Assembly: GCA_020725865.1 (NCBI GenBank)
Contig: DYEC01000004.1
Location: 124,001-188,000, forward strand
DNA from: Anaerolinea sp.
GTDB taxonomy: Bacteria > Chloroflexota > Anaerolineae > Anaerolineales > Anaerolineaceae
Length of the DNA: 64,000 nucleotides
Reading direction: 5' to 3'
Positions 18,506-27,349 of the stretch are shown in pieces. How positions within the stretch are numbered: position 1 is the stretch's first letter; each line of letters starts with the position of its first letter. The translations under genes and the position numbers were made by a program. The notes beneath the pieces were generated by a model. The model made no database searches and was not told the DNA's origin. It saw nothing but the letters and a program-made list of their open reading frames with translations.

Positions 18506-19225
18506 TTATGCACAGGCAATAAAATTATCTATTTCCTGTCGCGTGGTGAGAACCTGCTCAATTTTGCCATCGCGCATCTGGATGACTTTGTCGACATACA
18601 CGCATAGACGCAAATCATGCGTAACCATAATGCCCGCTTTGTTTTGCTCATGAATCAGGTCTGAAAAAACTTTCACAACCTGATAGGCACGCTCAGAATC
18701 CAGATTTGCAGTAGGCTCATCAGCCAGCACCAGGCTGGGGTTATGGATAAGTGAGCGTGCAATTGCAACGCGCTGCTTTTGTCCTCCAGAAAGCCGGTTA
18801 GGCAGAGCATTCAGGCGGTCTTCTAATCCAAGCCAAACCAATAGCTGTCTTGCCCGTTCGCGCCCCTCTTTGTCCAGCTTTTGATTGAGCTTGAGCATCA
18901 TTTCCACGTTTTCCTGAACGGTCAGGTAAGGTAAAAGGTTATTATTCTGGAAGGTAAAACCAATTTTTTCGCGCCTGAAACGGACTCGTTCTGTCTCGTT
19001 CATATCGTTCAGATCATATCCATCGATCCGAACGTGCCCAAGTGTTGGTCGAAGCAGAGAGGCAAGCACAGCCAGCATGGTTGTTTTTCCAGAACCGCTG
19101 GGCCCAACCAGTGCCACAAACTCGCCAGCTTTGACATCGAGGGAGACATTGTCCACAGCTCGAACACTTGAACCATTATTTGAATAAATTTTCGAGACCG
19201 ATTCAGCTATCAGTACAGGTTGCAT
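18506..19225 (-). CDS. ABC transporter ATPase, MacB/LolD/DevA group
   Basis: 239 residues. Walker A GPSGSGKTT, Q-loop near FTFQNNNLLP, signature LSGGQKQRVAIARS and Walker B LVLADEPTANLD are intact. ATG 19225 is chosen because AGGA precedes it and this leaves a seven-base gap after the permease stop. The group powers FtsX-type permeases that move lipoproteins, glycolipids or peptides. No DevB/MacA adaptor gene is nearby, in keeping with a one-membrane envelope. Confidence 0.92.
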   Translation of the reverse strand: MQPVLIAESVSKIYSNNGSSVRAVDNVSLDVKAGEFVALVGPSGSGKTTMLAVLASLLRPTLGHVRIDGYDLNDMNETERVRFRREKIGFTFQNNNLLPYLTVQENVEMMLKLNQKLDKEGRERARQLLVWLGLEDRLNALPNRLSGGQKQRVAIARSLIHNPSLVLADEPTANLDSERAYQVVKVFSDLIHEQNKAGIMVTHDLRLCVYVDKVIQMRDGKIEQVLTTRQEIDNFIACA

Positions 19226-19232
19226 AATATCC

Positions 19233-20393
19233 TCACGAAGAAAGGCCAAGAGCAATTAGTGGTTCGACGGATACAGCCAGTCGAACGGTTACCAGTCCAC
19301 CCAAGGGACCAATCAGCAACAGAGCAGTGGTTGCAATGGCTACCAAAGTGCCATTAAAGACAATTGGCACCGTAGATGGTATCAAAGCTGCCAGTGTGAA
19401 AGTAACAACTGATCCCAATGCGACCCCAAATGTTGTGACTAACACGATTTGTAACACGGTGGCGATTGCTACGATGGCGTTCGATACGCCAATTGCTTTG
19501 AGTACACCAATTTGGGGGACTTTTTGGAGCATTTGAATCTGGAAAAAGCCGCCTATCACCAGTACTCCAATCAGTAGAGTAAAAATCTGTTGTGTGTTTA
19601 GGGTATTTTGTTGAGCAGTATAGCCTGGCAGTGCTCGGATAGCAGTGGAGATATCCGTGACCTCAATATCCTTAACGCCACTTTGTATGCGGTTGGCTAC
19701 TTCAGACGTATCCTGCCCGGCAGAGATTTTTACCGCCACAATGTTGAAAATCAAATCGGGCTTGATAATGCTTGGAGTAGGTTGCGACCGAATTTCATCC
19801 CAGGTTCGGTAGGGAACAAAGATTGATGGGCGGAACAGATATTGTTGACCACCATCTGTTACACCAACTACTTTGAGGGTGAAAAACTTCTCGTCAGTCC
19901 CTTGGATAGTTTTAATGGTGAGGTTGTCTCCGGGGTTGATGTCAAATTTTTGCGCTATGCGTTGGTCAATGATGACTTCACGAGCGCGGGTGGTTTTAAG
20001 ATTGCGTCCCAAAAGGACGGGGGGCAAACCAGGTTTTCCGGGTTCCACACCTATTAGTGAAACGTCCTGCTGGGATTGTTGCGCGGATGAGAGAATAATT
20101 GTTGCGCTGCTTAGACCAATGGCACCAACTGTTTCAACACCCTCTATCCGTTTGATACTGGTGAGCAGTGATTCGCCGATTTGACTGGCATTTGCCGACA
20201 GATCAACGTTTTTCTGAAAGACGATGAGTTGCGCATCGAGTTTGGATAAATATTCCCGATTAGCAGAAGCCAGTCCTTCCGCCAGCGCGGCAGTGAAAAG
20301 CACCAGTGTTGTGATCAGCGCAATCACCAGGCTGAATAGAAAGTAGCGTCCCCTGTTGCGCCAGACCTCTTTAGTGGCTAGATAAAAAGCCAT
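19233..20393 (-). CDS. ABC transporter permease, FtsX/DevC type
   Basis: 386 residues: TM1 (about 18-40), a long outside domain of about 230 residues, then three clustered TM helices, the MacB/FtsX layout. The text MAFYLATKEVWRNRGRY is a DevC-like opening. ATG 20393 sits seven bases after GGGAGGG, preferred over the longer frame. It pairs with the ATPase just downstream to form one exporter. Confidence 0.9.
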   Translation of the reverse strand: MAFYLATKEVWRNRGRYFLFSLVIALITTLVLFTAALAEGLASANREYLSKLDAQLIVFQKNVDLSANASQIGESLLTSIKRIEGVETVGAIGLSSATIILSSAQQSQQDVSLIGVEPGKPGLPPVLLGRNLKTTRAREVIIDQRIAQKFDINPGDNLTIKTIQGTDEKFFTLKVVGVTDGGQQYLFRPSIFVPYRTWDEIRSQPTPSIIKPDLIFNIVAVKISAGQDTSEVANRIQSGVKDIEVTDISTAIRALPGYTAQQNTLNTQQIFTLLIGVLVIGGFFQIQMLQKVPQIGVLKAIGVSNAIVAIATVLQIVLVTTFGVALGSVVTFTLAALIPSTVPIVFNGTLVAIATTALLLIGPLGGLVTVRLAVSVEPLIALGLSS

Positions 20394-20547
20394 GCTGTTC
20401 CCTCCCAAAATATTTTGTGATAAGCATGAACAAATTGTAAGACAAAAAGAAAGGTTTGTATATATTTTGTATAATGTAGTACCTTCTTGAAAAATTTGTG
20501 TTGGTTATTGTTGGAAATTGACGGATTATGCTAAACTTTGAAAGATT

Positions 20548-20572
20548 GTCCGATCGGACGGCTATCTGATAG
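20548..20572. promoter_or_regulatory. Two tandem palindromes ahead of the corrinoid gene
   Basis: GTCCGATCGGAC (20548-20559) is a perfect 12-bp palindrome, followed two bases later by CTATCTGATAG (20562-20572), another perfect dyad. Both lie 35-60 bases before ATG 20607. The layout suggests an operator or leader structure, but no regulator is known for it. Confidence 0.4.
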
Positions 20573-20606
20573 AGCAAGTTCAGTCTTCTATGGAATGAGG
20601 AAAGTT

Positions 20607-21263
20607 ATGGATGAAATTTTGCAGAAAATCATAAGCGCTTTGGATGAGGGGGAAGACGAACAGATCAGCTTGCTGGTACGGCAGGCTCTGGCGATTGGGT
20701 TTGAACCGATGACAATTCTGGAAAATGCTTTGGTGCCGGCTATGACTCGGGTAGGTGAAAAATTTGCCTGTGGTGAATATTTTTTGCCCAACCTGATTGT
20801 CTCGGCGGAGGCAATGAAACAGGCGATGTTTGTTCTTGAACCGGTCATGCGTCAGCGGCAACAGATGCTCAAAAGGGCGGGTGTGGCAGTAATCGGCACG
20901 GTTCAGGGTGATATCCATGAAATTGGCAAAACACTGGTCGGGACGATGCTTTCAGTCAATGGCTTTGAGGTACATGATCTGGGCGTAGATGTCACTCCAG
21001 AAAAGTTTGTGTCGGCAGTTGCGGAGACAGGTGCAAACCTGTTGGGGCTTTCAGCGTTATTAACCACAACGATGACGGTTCAGCGTGATGTGATACAGAA
21101 ACTTGAAGATGCCGGTATTCGCGAACAGGTTAAGGTAATAGTGGGTGGTGCGCCGGTAACACGAGCATGGGCAGATGAGATTGGTGCAGATGGATATGCT
21201 GAGGATGCAATTGGAGCGGTTGAAATAGCGCGCCGACTCCTCGATGTGGAGGGGATAATATGA
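20607..21263 (+). CDS. Corrinoid (B12-binding) methyltransferase protein, MttC/MtbC type
   Basis: 218 residues. An N-terminal helical cap (about 1-85) with ANALVPAM-like text is followed by a cobalamin-binding Rossmann domain with DIHEIGK (the D-x-H-x2-G motif whose His ligates cobalt), SALLTTTM and VGGAP. It carries a methyl group from the neighbouring MttB-family protein to a second methyltransferase. ATG 20607 has GAGG six bases ahead. It overlaps the next gene by ATGA, so the pair is probably made together. Confidence 0.92.
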   Translation: MDEILQKIISALDEGEDEQISLLVRQALAIGFEPMTILENALVPAMTRVGEKFACGEYFLPNLIVSAEAMKQAMFVLEPVMRQRQQMLKRAGVAVIGTVQGDIHEIGKTLVGTMLSVNGFEVHDLGVDVTPEKFVSAVAETGANLLGLSALLTTTMTVQRDVIQKLEDAGIREQVKVIVGGAPVTRAWADEIGADGYAEDAIGAVEIARRLLDVEGII

Positions 21264-22714
21264 GCCAGAAAATTTTGAGCGCGATTGATCCCAAATTACG
21301 GGTCTCGGTGCTGAGTGAGGATGAGATTCGTCGCATTCATACAGCGACGATGGATGTTTTGGAAACGATTGGTGTGCGTTTCCCTTCTGAAAAAGCACTG
21401 AACATTTTGGAAGCTCACGGTGCGCAGGTAGACCGTGAGACCATGATCGCGAAAATCCCGGGTGTTATTGCTGAAGAACATCTGTCAAGAGCGCCTTCAA
21501 CATATACTTTATGTGGGTTGGAGCCAGATTTTGATTTGCCGCTGGATGGGAGTCACAGCTATCTGGGTACAGATGGCTGCGGGGTGGAAATTATAGATGC
21601 TTTCACTCAAGAGAAGCGGCCTTCCACCAAGCGTGATGTTTCTGACGTGGGGCGGGTAGCAGACGCATTGCCAGAAATAGCCTTTCATTGGGTGCCACTT
21701 TCCGCTCAGGATTGTCCGGTGGAGAGCAGGGGACTTCATGAACTGGATGCCATCTGGAATGTAAGTGGCAAACATTTGCAGACCGAGTCTATCGTTAGCG
21801 AGCGCGAAATGCGCTTTGCGGTTGAGATGGCTGCTTTGCTGGCGGGTGGGCGCGAGGCGCTACGCAGGCGGCCAGTGCTGAGCATTATGCAATGTACGAT
21901 CAGCCCGCTTTGTCATGATGCCGGCAGCTTGGAAGCGGCGCTGGTTGCCGCTGAAGCCGGATTGCCGGTGGGGTTTATGACGATGGCTTCCTGCGCTTCT
22001 ACCGGTCCGGCAACGCTGGCGGGCAATCTGGTGGTTGGCAATGTGGAAGTCCTCTCTGCGTTGGTGCTGTTGCAGATGGCTTATCCGGGTTGCCCGGTGT
22101 ATTATGCGGCGGCTCAAACTGCAACTGATTTGCGCACCGGCGCATACACGGGCGGCGGGCCGGCGGATTACCTCTTCGGCGCAGCCACGAATCTTCTGGC
22201 GGATTTTTATCGCCTGCCGCTCTCAATGGGCGCTTTCGCCACTGGCGCCAAACAGCCAGACTGGCAGGCAGGGGTAGATAACAGCCTCTCGGCATTCATG
22301 GCAGCTTCTACAGGAGCGGATATGCTATTGGGAGCAGGATTATTACATGGTTCACGTATCTTTTCGTATGAAGAATTACTGATGGACAGCGAGATTTGGA
22401 ATATGCTTTGCGCGACTTTACGGGGAATTGTAGTGGATGACGAAACGCTGGCTTTGGAAGTGATCCGGCAGGTAGGACCTGGTGGACACTATCTTGCTCA
22501 TCGTCATACATTGAAGCACATGCGGGAACTATGGCAGCCGACCCTGATGGACCGGCGCCCATACAGCGTTTGGGAAGAAAAGCGCGATGGTGCCCGTGAA
22601 TGGGCAAGAGAAAAAGCACAAAAGATTTTGCGCGAGCACCCAGGCAGACCACTGGAGGATGGGTTACGTTCAGAGCTGATGAAAATAATTGCCCTAGCGG
22701 AGCAACTTTCATAA
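21260..22714 (+). CDS. Trimethylamine methyltransferase (MttB) family, non-pyrrolysine
   Basis: 484 residues across the whole MttB superfamily fold, from LSEDEIRRIHTATMDVLETIGVRF through the GADMLLGAGLLHG region. It moves a methyl group from a quaternary or tertiary amine onto the cognate corrinoid protein. The frame has no in-frame amber codon and ends in TAA, so this is the MtgB-like branch without pyrrolysine. Possible substrates include glycine betaine, carnitine or proline betaine; the sequence does not tell. No RamA activase or MtgA/MtbA partner lies in this window. Confidence 0.9.
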   Translation: MSQKILSAIDPKLRVSVLSEDEIRRIHTATMDVLETIGVRFPSEKALNILEAHGAQVDRETMIAKIPGVIAEEHLSRAPSTYTLCGLEPDFDLPLDGSHSYLGTDGCGVEIIDAFTQEKRPSTKRDVSDVGRVADALPEIAFHWVPLSAQDCPVESRGLHELDAIWNVSGKHLQTESIVSEREMRFAVEMAALLAGGREALRRRPVLSIMQCTISPLCHDAGSLEAALVAAEAGLPVGFMTMASCASTGPATLAGNLVVGNVEVLSALVLLQMAYPGCPVYYAAAQTATDLRTGAYTGGGPADYLFGAATNLLADFYRLPLSMGAFATGAKQPDWQAGVDNSLSAFMAASTGADMLLGAGLLHGSRIFSYEELLMDSEIWNMLCATLRGIVVDDETLALEVIRQVGPGGHYLAHRHTLKHMRELWQPTLMDRRPYSVWEEKRDGAREWAREKAQKILREHPGRPLEDGLRSELMKIIALAEQLS

Positions 22715-22765
22715 AGCTGTTTAAATGCTCATTGCGTGGCAATCTCGCTCTAAGATTTTTGGCTA

Positions 22766-23512
22766 TCACTTCACGGTCGTTCTTTCCAGAACATCCTGGA
22801 TGCAAAGAAGCCAGCTCTGCTGGAGCGCGTCCAGCTCGCCGTTGTATGTCACAAGAATTGGCTGGCTTAAATCCTCTTCGGTTACGTTGTTGAGAGTTAA
22901 TGGTTTCACGTTAACGTCCAGCCAGCGTGCCGGTAAAAAGCCAATGGCGGCAGGGTTTTGGGAGACTGCTTGGCGCATGGCTTCGGGGTCTGGCGCTAGC
23001 ATGGCAAAGGGGTTGCGCAACACGGGCGTTTCCAATAATGTTTCAAAATCCTGCTGGATTACCTGTTCCGGCAGGTAACGCCACACCTCAATTTGCTCTA
23101 AGAAAACCGCCGAGTCGTTCAGTTCGCTCCATTTACGGATATTGTTCTGGTAGATACTGCGCAGATCTTCTATGGTGAGACCGTTAATTGGGTTATCGGG
23201 ATGGACGATAACTGCCAAACTATCCTTACCTAAAACAGCAGCATGTCCTTGGATTATTTTATGGTCTCCCCATCGAAAGAAGAAATCCACAACTGCTGTA
23301 CTTGAGGATGTTCCTTCATCCACCAGCACAATCCCAATTGCGGGGTTTTGTTGAGCACAAAGGTTGAAAAGGGGTCTGAGATAATCTAACTCAGCATCAA
23401 CCTGCACGCGCCAGATGGAGGCTAGAGTTGGTGCTGATGGGTTTGGGGTGAAAGCAGGTGTACAGGCAACCAGGACAACAAGTAGTATTGGAAGAATTAT
23501 TTTAGAAGGCAT
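22766..23512 (-). CDS. PstS-like substrate-binding lipoprotein
   Basis: 248 residues. A signal peptide ends in lipobox LVAC (Cys about 17), giving a membrane-anchored lipoprotein. The body shows the phosphate-binding-like fold with AVLGKDSLAVIVHPDNPINGLTIEDLRSIY, very like PstS or tungstate-binding proteins. No Pst permease genes adjoin it. The start overlaps the end of uppP by 11 bases. The ligand is uncertain. Confidence 0.75.
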   Translation of the reverse strand: MPSKIILPILLVVLVACTPAFTPNPSAPTLASIWRVQVDAELDYLRPLFNLCAQQNPAIGIVLVDEGTSSSTAVVDFFFRWGDHKIIQGHAAVLGKDSLAVIVHPDNPINGLTIEDLRSIYQNNIRKWSELNDSAVFLEQIEVWRYLPEQVIQQDFETLLETPVLRNPFAMLAPDPEAMRQAVSQNPAAIGFLPARWLDVNVKPLTLNNVTEEDLSQPILVTYNGELDALQQSWLLCIQDVLERTTVK

Positions 23513-24323
23513 AAATCAACAGAAGGACTACTGTGCCGAGTACAGCACAATACAAAGCAAAGGCATTGAGTGAGCGGCGCATCAAGAAACCAAGCAGCCA
23601 GTGGATGGAAAGGTAACCAACAATAACTGCGCTCAAGAATCCAAGCAGTAGAACAGGAAGAAAACTGGAGAGGTCAGGAACTTTTAGCAAGTCAATAATA
23701 CCTATCACACCGGCAGCCAGCATCACGGGAATGGACATCAAGAATGAGAACCGTGCCGCATCGCGCCTTTGGAAGTGACGCAACATGCCGCCTGAGATAG
23801 TTGCACCGGAGCGAGAAACACCTGGAAAAATGGAAAGTGCTTGAAATGCTCCAAAAACAAGCGCATCCAGCCAGCTCAACTTTTGTAAAGTGTTCACTTT
23901 TTTCCCTACCCGTTCGGCGAGAAACAGGAGGGAGGCGGTGACGAAAAGAAAGCCGCTTGCCGCTGCCGGACTGTTGAAAGCTGCTTCCACTTGGTCTTTA
24001 AGCAGAAGACCAAGAATGCCCGCCGGGAGCGTTGCCAAAATTAAAGACCATCCTAGACGAGCTGTCTGGTTTTCGAATGGTTTACGCCGCCAGAGGGCGC
24101 GTATAAACGCCAGTATGATTTGATACAAATCACTCCAAAAATAGATGATCACTGCGAGCAATGTTCCAACCTGGATGAGAACATCAAAAGCAAATACCTG
24201 CTGGTATGGAAGCTGCCAGTTCAACAAAAAGGGAGTGATAACAAGATGTGCAGAGCTTGAAATGGGCAGGAACTCGGTCAAGCCCTGAATAACACCGAGG
24301 ATAAGCGCCTGAAGAAAAGTCAT
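23502..24323 (-). CDS. uppP: Undecaprenyl-diphosphate phosphatase
   Basis: 273 residues and about eight TM helices. GVIQGLTEFLPISSSAH (about 9-25) contains the catalytic Glu and Ser motifs, and PGVSRSGATISGG (about 168-180) contains the conserved Arg. It recycles the lipid carrier for peptidoglycan and the surface polysaccharides made by the cluster at the right of the window. AAAGGA precedes ATG 24323, which overlaps the tgt stop by ATGA. Confidence 0.96.
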   Translation of the reverse strand: MTFLQALILGVIQGLTEFLPISSSAHLVITPFLLNWQLPYQQVFAFDVLIQVGTLLAVIIYFWSDLYQIILAFIRALWRRKPFENQTARLGWSLILATLPAGILGLLLKDQVEAAFNSPAAASGFLFVTASLLFLAERVGKKVNTLQKLSWLDALVFGAFQALSIFPGVSRSGATISGGMLRHFQRRDAARFSFLMSIPVMLAAGVIGIIDLLKVPDLSSFLPVLLLGFLSAVIVGYLSIHWLLGFLMRRSLNAFALYCAVLGTVVLLLIYAF

Positions 24324-25468
24324 AAAGTCCTTTCGGGAGTTGAAGCTGTGGTTGCCTTGCTCGAGTGATATTGATGCAAAAAGTTGGCAGCAAATGCGCT
24401 ATACCGCTGTTCAAGTATTGCCTGGCGAGCCTGGCGGACCAGCTCTTCCAATGTAAAAATATTATGGATTGAGATAAGTGTGGCGGCCAGCATTTCCTTA
24501 GCACTGATCAAATGGCGCAGGTAAGCGCGGCTGAAGTGACGGCAAGTATAGCATTGGCAGTCGGGATCAATAGGCTGAGGATCACGAGCATATGCCGCGT
24601 TCAGCAGGTTCAAACGTCCGCTAACAGTCATGGCGGCCGAATGACGCGCCAGACGGGTTGGCAGCACGCAATCGAAAATGTCCACGCCGCGTTGAATGCC
24701 GTTAATCAGGTCTTCTGGTGTGCCAACACCCATCAGATAGCGCGGTTTGTTTTGCGGCAGGATGGCATTGACAATTTCCAGCATGGCGTGCATCTCCGCT
24801 TTAGTCTCTCCGACAGACAAGCCACCAATTGCGTATCCGGGAAAGTCGAGGGAAGTCAGGAATTCGGCAGATTTCTGCCGCAGATCAGGAAACACGCCGC
24901 CCTGAACGATGCCGAACAATGCTTGATCTTGACGGATCTTTGCCTGCAAACAGCGTTCAGCCCATTGATGGGTGCGTTGCATGGCATGTTCCGAATAGGT
25001 GCGGTCATAAGGAGGTGCGCACTCATCAAAAGCCATGATGATATCCGCCCCCAGATTTTGCTGTATCTCAATGGATTTTTCCGGCGTAAAGCGGTGAACG
25101 CTACCGTCAATATGGCTTTTGAAGGTCACGCCGTCTTCGTCAATTTTTCTCATTTGTTCGAGTGAGAATACCTGAAAACCACCCGAATCGGTTAAGATAG
25201 GGTGCGGCCACTGCATAAAGGAATGCAAGCCCCCCAACTCGGCGACTACATCAGCACCGGGACGCAAGTAAAGATGATAAGTATTTGCCAGCACTAAAGC
25301 AACGCCAATCTCTTCCAGTTGGGCTGGAGTAACTGCTTTTACAGTAGCCTGTGTGCCGACGGGCGCAAAAACTGGCGTAGGCAGATCACCGTGCGGCGTG
25401 TGAAAAACACCAGCGCGTGCCTGTCCATCTTTTGCGATTAAGTCAAACGAAAAAAGCAGTTTATTCAT
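24320..25468 (-). CDS. tgt: tRNA-guanine(34) transglycosylase
   Basis: 382 residues. Tgt swaps guanine 34 for preQ1 in tRNAs for Asp, Asn, His and Tyr. Visible are DSGGFQVFSL (catalytic Asp about 95), FDCVLPTRLARH (nucleophile Asp about 264), and the zinc site CQCYTC with a His further on at SIHN. It is the third gene of an SLC13-tgt-uppP-lipoprotein run on the minus strand. Confidence 0.96.
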   Translation of the reverse strand: MNKLLFSFDLIAKDGQARAGVFHTPHGDLPTPVFAPVGTQATVKAVTPAQLEEIGVALVLANTYHLYLRPGADVVAELGGLHSFMQWPHPILTDSGGFQVFSLEQMRKIDEDGVTFKSHIDGSVHRFTPEKSIEIQQNLGADIIMAFDECAPPYDRTYSEHAMQRTHQWAERCLQAKIRQDQALFGIVQGGVFPDLRQKSAEFLTSLDFPGYAIGGLSVGETKAEMHAMLEIVNAILPQNKPRYLMGVGTPEDLINGIQRGVDIFDCVLPTRLARHSAAMTVSGRLNLLNAAYARDPQPIDPDCQCYTCRHFSRAYLRHLISAKEMLAATLISIHNIFTLEELVRQARQAILEQRYSAFAANFLHQYHSSKATTASTPERTL

Positions 25469-25491
25469 GGCAAATCACCAAGGCGGGCTGA

Positions 25492-27273
25492 TTATAATCC
25501 CCAAAAAAGTTTTAGTCCAAGCAAAATCAAGAAGGATGTCAGTATAGTTAGGGGTGTTCCAACTCGCAGATAATCTTTCAATGTGTACCCAGCCGGGTTC
25601 ATAATCATAATGTTTACCGGATGCCCAAAGGGTGTGGGAAAAGCTAGTGAGCAACCTAGAGCGACAGCCATACCGTAACCGTGGGGGTCTATGCCTAACT
25701 GTGAGGCAGTTGCCAGTGCCAGTGGCGCGAGAACCAGTGCTGCTACCTGCCCACTCATCAATTGTGTCAAAATAAATGCCAAGGCGATTAAGATGGCAGC
25801 AAGCATCAGAGGTGTGGCGTGCCCAACTAAAACGCTGATGACCTTTGTGATCTGGTCTGCCAGACCAGTGATGCGAATGGCGGTGCTCAAGGGCCACATA
25901 CCGGCAATCAGGAAGATTGCTTTCCACTCGATGGCTTTATAGGCGTCCTGTATATCCACGCATTGGGTCAGGATTAGCAACACAGCACCCGCCAGAACAA
26001 CTATTGCAACCGGGAGATAACCTAATGCTGCCACAGTCAGAGAGATCAGCGTGATCACCGTAGCAAGGAGCTGTTTTTGCGGTCTAATAACAGCATCTGG
26101 CTCTTCGGTTATCAGAATTACATCAGGTTCCTGGCAGAGAAGGTGAACGTGTGCTGCAGTACCCTGTATCAACAGAGCATCTCCGGAGCGTAAAGGAACT
26201 TTGGAGAGATTCGCTGTGATGGCTTTATCATCGCGCCAGATTGCCAGGACGTTCACATGGTATTTATCGCGGAAGTGAATCTGTTCCAAGGTTCGCCCAT
26301 CCAATGTAGAGTGAGGCTTAATCAATACTTCTGCTAGAGTGACCGCGTCGCTGGTCAGCGGTGGGGTATTATCTGCCGGGATTGGCGCCAGCCTCAATTC
26401 TTCCAATTGGCTTGAATCAAACTGACCATGAAGAATTAACTGGTCACCCGGCAAGATGGTCAGATTTGGGGCAGGTGCTACCAGAGGGCGGTTATCTCGG
26501 ATCAACCCAATCACCGTTGCACCGATGCGCTGTGACAAATGTCCCTGTGCAATAGATTGGCTGACAAATGGGGAATTGGAGAGGACTTCTACAACCCGGG
26601 TTGTCTTGTCTAGGTTATAAATGAAAGCCAGATCGCCTTTGGGTTTGGATGATTGGTGGTCTGGTGATGCAGGTAGCCACCGGCGACCGATAAGCAGAAG
26701 ATATAGCGTGCCGAGCAGGACGATTGGAGCACCAATGGGTAGAAAATCCAACAATCCAAAAGGAACAACACCGGCATCACGCAAGGCGCCACTGACAATG
26801 ATATTAGATGTGGTTAGTAGCGTTGCCATCCCGCCAAGCAGCGTGCCATAGGCAAGGGGTAATAACAGGCGTGAAGGAGATACCCGGCTTTGCCTCGCAA
26901 GGGTCATCGTGGCAGGCAAGAGAACACCAACTGCGGCGATGTTGTTCATAAAAAGTGAGAGAAACGCGGAAAACAATGTTACCGACAGGATGAGTTGCCA
27001 TTCCCGCTGTCCTGATATGCGGTACATGGTTGTTCCCAGCCAGCGCGTAATACCCGTCTGACGCAGGCTTTCGGAAATAATAGAAATCCCCAGAATGGTC
27101 ATGACTGCGGAACCACCAAACCCTGCAAATGTTTGTTCAGGTGAGGTAATCCCACTCAATCCAAGAATGACCATGACCAGGAGGGCAATTAGGTCTGGAC
27201 GCAGACGTTCGCTGACCAGTGTCACCGCAGCAAAGACGATTAGGCACAAGGTGAAAATCGCTGCTGGATCCAT
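25492..27273 (-). CDS. SLC13/DASS-type transporter with two TrkA-C domains
   Basis: 593 residues from ATG 27273: TM bundle 1 (about 1-180) with SRVSPSRLLLPLAYG, two RCK_C/TrkA-C regulatory domains (about 190-390), then TM bundle 2 with MSGQVAALVLAPLALA. Members carry dicarboxylates, sulfate or similar anions with sodium. No ribosome site lies before the chosen ATG, and a -10-like ATTATAAT ends only seven bases upstream, so a leaderless message is possible. Longer upstream frames look non-coding. Confidence 0.85.
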   Translation of the reverse strand: MDPAAIFTLCLIVFAAVTLVSERLRPDLIALLVMVILGLSGITSPEQTFAGFGGSAVMTILGISIISESLRQTGITRWLGTTMYRISGQREWQLILSVTLFSAFLSLFMNNIAAVGVLLPATMTLARQSRVSPSRLLLPLAYGTLLGGMATLLTTSNIIVSGALRDAGVVPFGLLDFLPIGAPIVLLGTLYLLLIGRRWLPASPDHQSSKPKGDLAFIYNLDKTTRVVEVLSNSPFVSQSIAQGHLSQRIGATVIGLIRDNRPLVAPAPNLTILPGDQLILHGQFDSSQLEELRLAPIPADNTPPLTSDAVTLAEVLIKPHSTLDGRTLEQIHFRDKYHVNVLAIWRDDKAITANLSKVPLRSGDALLIQGTAAHVHLLCQEPDVILITEEPDAVIRPQKQLLATVITLISLTVAALGYLPVAIVVLAGAVLLILTQCVDIQDAYKAIEWKAIFLIAGMWPLSTAIRITGLADQITKVISVLVGHATPLMLAAILIALAFILTQLMSGQVAALVLAPLALATASQLGIDPHGYGMAVALGCSLAFPTPFGHPVNIMIMNPAGYTLKDYLRVGTPLTILTSFLILLGLKLFWGL

Positions 27274-27280
27274 GTCATGG

Positions 27281-27288
27281 ATTATAAT
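27281..27288. promoter_or_regulatory. Shared palindromic -10-like box between the transporter and recJ
   Basis: ATTATAAT reads the same on both strands, giving TATAAT in each direction. For the minus-strand transporter it would place the transcript start at or next to the ATG. The -35 boxes are weak on both sides. Confidence 0.35.
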
Positions 27289-27349
27289 ACGGCTATTGTA
27301 AATATCCGAACATAGTACCTTGTATGGGGTACAGGGAGATACTCGAACA

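Noticed and set aside
21260-22714. Pyrrolysine in the MttB-family gene
   Set aside because: There is no in-frame amber codon and the gene ends at TAA; it is the non-pyrrolysine branch.
22766-23512. A full Pst phosphate transporter
   Set aside because: Only the binding-protein-like lipoprotein is present; the neighbours are uppP and tgt, with no permease or ATPase.
24512-25165. A 217-residue plus-strand frame opposite tgt
   Set aside because: tgt has all family motifs on the minus strand; the plus frame has none.
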